64,000 nucleotides of DNA from Glandiceps talaboti (taxonomy: Eukaryota; Hemichordata; Enteropneusta; Spengelidae): contig NC_135552.1 in NCBI RefSeq assembly GCF_964340395.1, positions 11,291,194 to 11,355,193 of the forward strand, read 5' to 3'. This document shows, in pieces, positions 61,032 through 64,000 of this stretch. A program made the position numbers and the translations under genes. Position 1 is the first letter of the stretch. Each line of letters opens with the position of its first letter. Under the pieces are notes generated by a model. It was not told the origin of the DNA and did not search any database. It saw nothing but the letters and a program-made list of their open reading frames with translations.

Positions 61032-62716
61032 TAAGGATCAATTTTTACACCTAATATCCATGTTTTCTTACTAACAATAGTTCATTAACATGGAAGATTT
61101 GTTTATTTTCATCAAGGAACAATCAGGTTTCGGCGTCGGCGAAATCTTCCTGTACAGTGTACGATGCGGATTTCGCCGGCCCAAGTTTATACACACTGTG
61201 TGTGTGTGTTTCGCTGTCAGAAAAAATCAGTGACATGAAAAAGACAGTAAAAGATCCAGTACCATAGTACAATATGTTATTAGCTGAAACGTGACGGCAT
61301 CATCTCTTTTTAGCTACATTAAGAGGTGACTCAGCAACCGACCTCACTGTCTTCTGTGACCGTTTTCATTTGCGCGTGCGTGTGACATATCAATGTAGGA
61401 TTGACGGGGTTGGTGCAAGAGGTCTTGGGGGCAGATAATCCGTAGAAGGGAGAAAATGCAAAGCATGTATGCTACCATGCAGATCTGACATTAGATTCCA
61501 GTGTTATCACACTGTTCTGACTTTTGAGAGTCTGAAAACCCCACCCTTATAAAACTAGAGAAGAACTGAATGAAATACCTGACACTTCAACTTCAAGACC
61601 TATAAGAGACCATGGATGTATTCACTAATACATCCATGAAGAGACTTACTTATTATTAAAGTTGAAGCTGTCATTTTTCATTTCAGTTTTTTATTACTTC
61701 AATTCGTTATCAATTCCACATACCTGTCACATCATGACAAACTATAATATTGCATTCTTGTATTGAAAAGATAGGCAAGAACAGCTTTGTAGTTTGGTCC
61801 CGAGTAAACTCATGGTTTACATCCAGATTACATGCACGTTTACAGCTGACTGATGTCGCCCATATCCCCTGGACCAAGAATTGCAGAGCTCGCTGCCGTG
61901 TAAAAATCCATGCTGTGAGATAGACTCAATCTAAACACTGTAACAAGTTATAGTAAAAATCATGGTAGGCTTTGATCTTTGGGATGAATGTTTTCAATGC
62001 ACAAGGTGAAATTGGACATTGATGACTTGACGTTAGTAAGGAAGTGAACAGACACCATCTACCTTTGCCAGGCTTCCAATAGATCAGTACCGTGATCAGG
62101 GTACTAGTCACAATGTAAAACTAACATTGAATTTGACCTCTTGATGTTTATTATTGGTCAGGTCTGGCCAATTCAGGTCAAGTCATGCAAGGAATGTTTG
62201 GGGAATACCTTGAATATGTCAACACCATGCCATCTATGGGTGTCTAATGTATCTATAGATACCTTCTATGTGTATCTATAGGTACCTGCTATGAGGGTCT
62301 ATAGGGACCTTCTACCAATGCATAGGTACCTTTTATGGTGTCTATATATAGATACCTTTGCATGTGTACACATAGTTTCTATGGCTGTCTATAGGTACAT
62401 ATATTGGGTGTCTATAGTTACCTTCTATATGGGTATCTTTACATGTAGTTACCTTCTATGTGTGTCTATAGATACCTTTGATAGGTGTCTCTTGATCAGG
62501 CCAGATCCAGGACACATTCACATGTTATGTAACCGTCCTACTGGCTGTTGGAGTCACTGAGTCAGGGGTTTCTTTTTTTTGTCCATGGAAACAGGACTAT
62601 ATTTGTAGTCAGTACAATTTTCTGAGTCCATACATCCATAGGAATACTTTTGAATTCACATTGTCTTTCCCATTATAACTGTATGTCTCCTTTCTATTTT
62701 CTTCAATTTCTTGTAG
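61032..62716 (+). other. Presumed first intron of CUL2
   Basis: No coding exon recognised. It contains a tandem array of GTCTATAGGTACC units at about 62236-62490. Confidence 0.4.
62236..62490. repeat. Degenerate tandem repeat of GTGTCTATAGATACCTTCTAT
   Basis: About eight imperfect copies of a 29-37 bp unit built on GTGTCTATAG(A/G)TACCTTCTA, in the intron ahead of the first CUL2 coding exon. Confidence 0.75.

Positions 62717-64000
<1,284 letters not shown>

Overview
The window is nuclear DNA from an animal. It is AT-rich, every recognised gene is split into short coding exons with GT-AG introns of roughly 0.3 to 8 kb, and the introns are full of microsatellites, tandem minisatellites and small inverted-repeat transposons. 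The encoded proteins (COASY, SCAP, acyl-CoA-binding protein, cullin-2) match vertebrate orthologues closely in order and motif. An invertebrate metazoan, perhaps a marine deuterostome or a lophotrochozoan, fits best, but the species cannot be fixed from sequence alone.

Layout. 1-2.7 kb: no host gene seen, but an internally deleted hAT-type transposon (583-1622) with terminal inverted repeats and a 5-bp target duplication. 2.7-7.5 kb: an unrecognised minus-strand gene, five exons supported and probably one missing. 7.5-8.7 kb: a likely shared promoter. 8.7-15 kb: complete coding exons of COASY on the plus strand (8 exons, 549 aa). 15-25 kb: intergenic DNA, the likely SCAP promoter near 16.5 kb and a long SCAP first intron. 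25.1-49.6 kb: the whole SCAP coding sequence (22 exons, about 1440 aa). 49.6-56 kb: repeat-rich intergenic DNA. 56-60.8 kb: a complete acyl-CoA-binding protein gene on the minus strand (4 exons, 86 aa). 60.8-61 kb: a compact divergent promoter. 62.7-64 kb: the first two coding exons of CUL2, running off the window.

The genes do not form an operon. COASY makes coenzyme A, ACBP carries acyl-CoA esters, and SCAP controls sterol and lipid synthesis through SREBP, so three of the four named genes touch lipid or CoA metabolism. This is probably chance linkage. Two pairs (unknown gene/COASY and ACBP/CUL2) are head to head and may share promoters.

I found no evidence of a new multi-gene system. The most notable points are the well-delimited short DNA transposons with readable target-site duplications (5, 6 and 8 bp), a near-perfect 354-bp palindrome in a SCAP intron, a transposon end that seems to have seeded a tandem array, lineage-specific insertions in SCAP (a 16-aspartate tract and a charged linker after the COPII signal), and the unidentified gene next to COASY. 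Exon joins were checked by reading-frame phase; homology calls are from recognition, not from a search.
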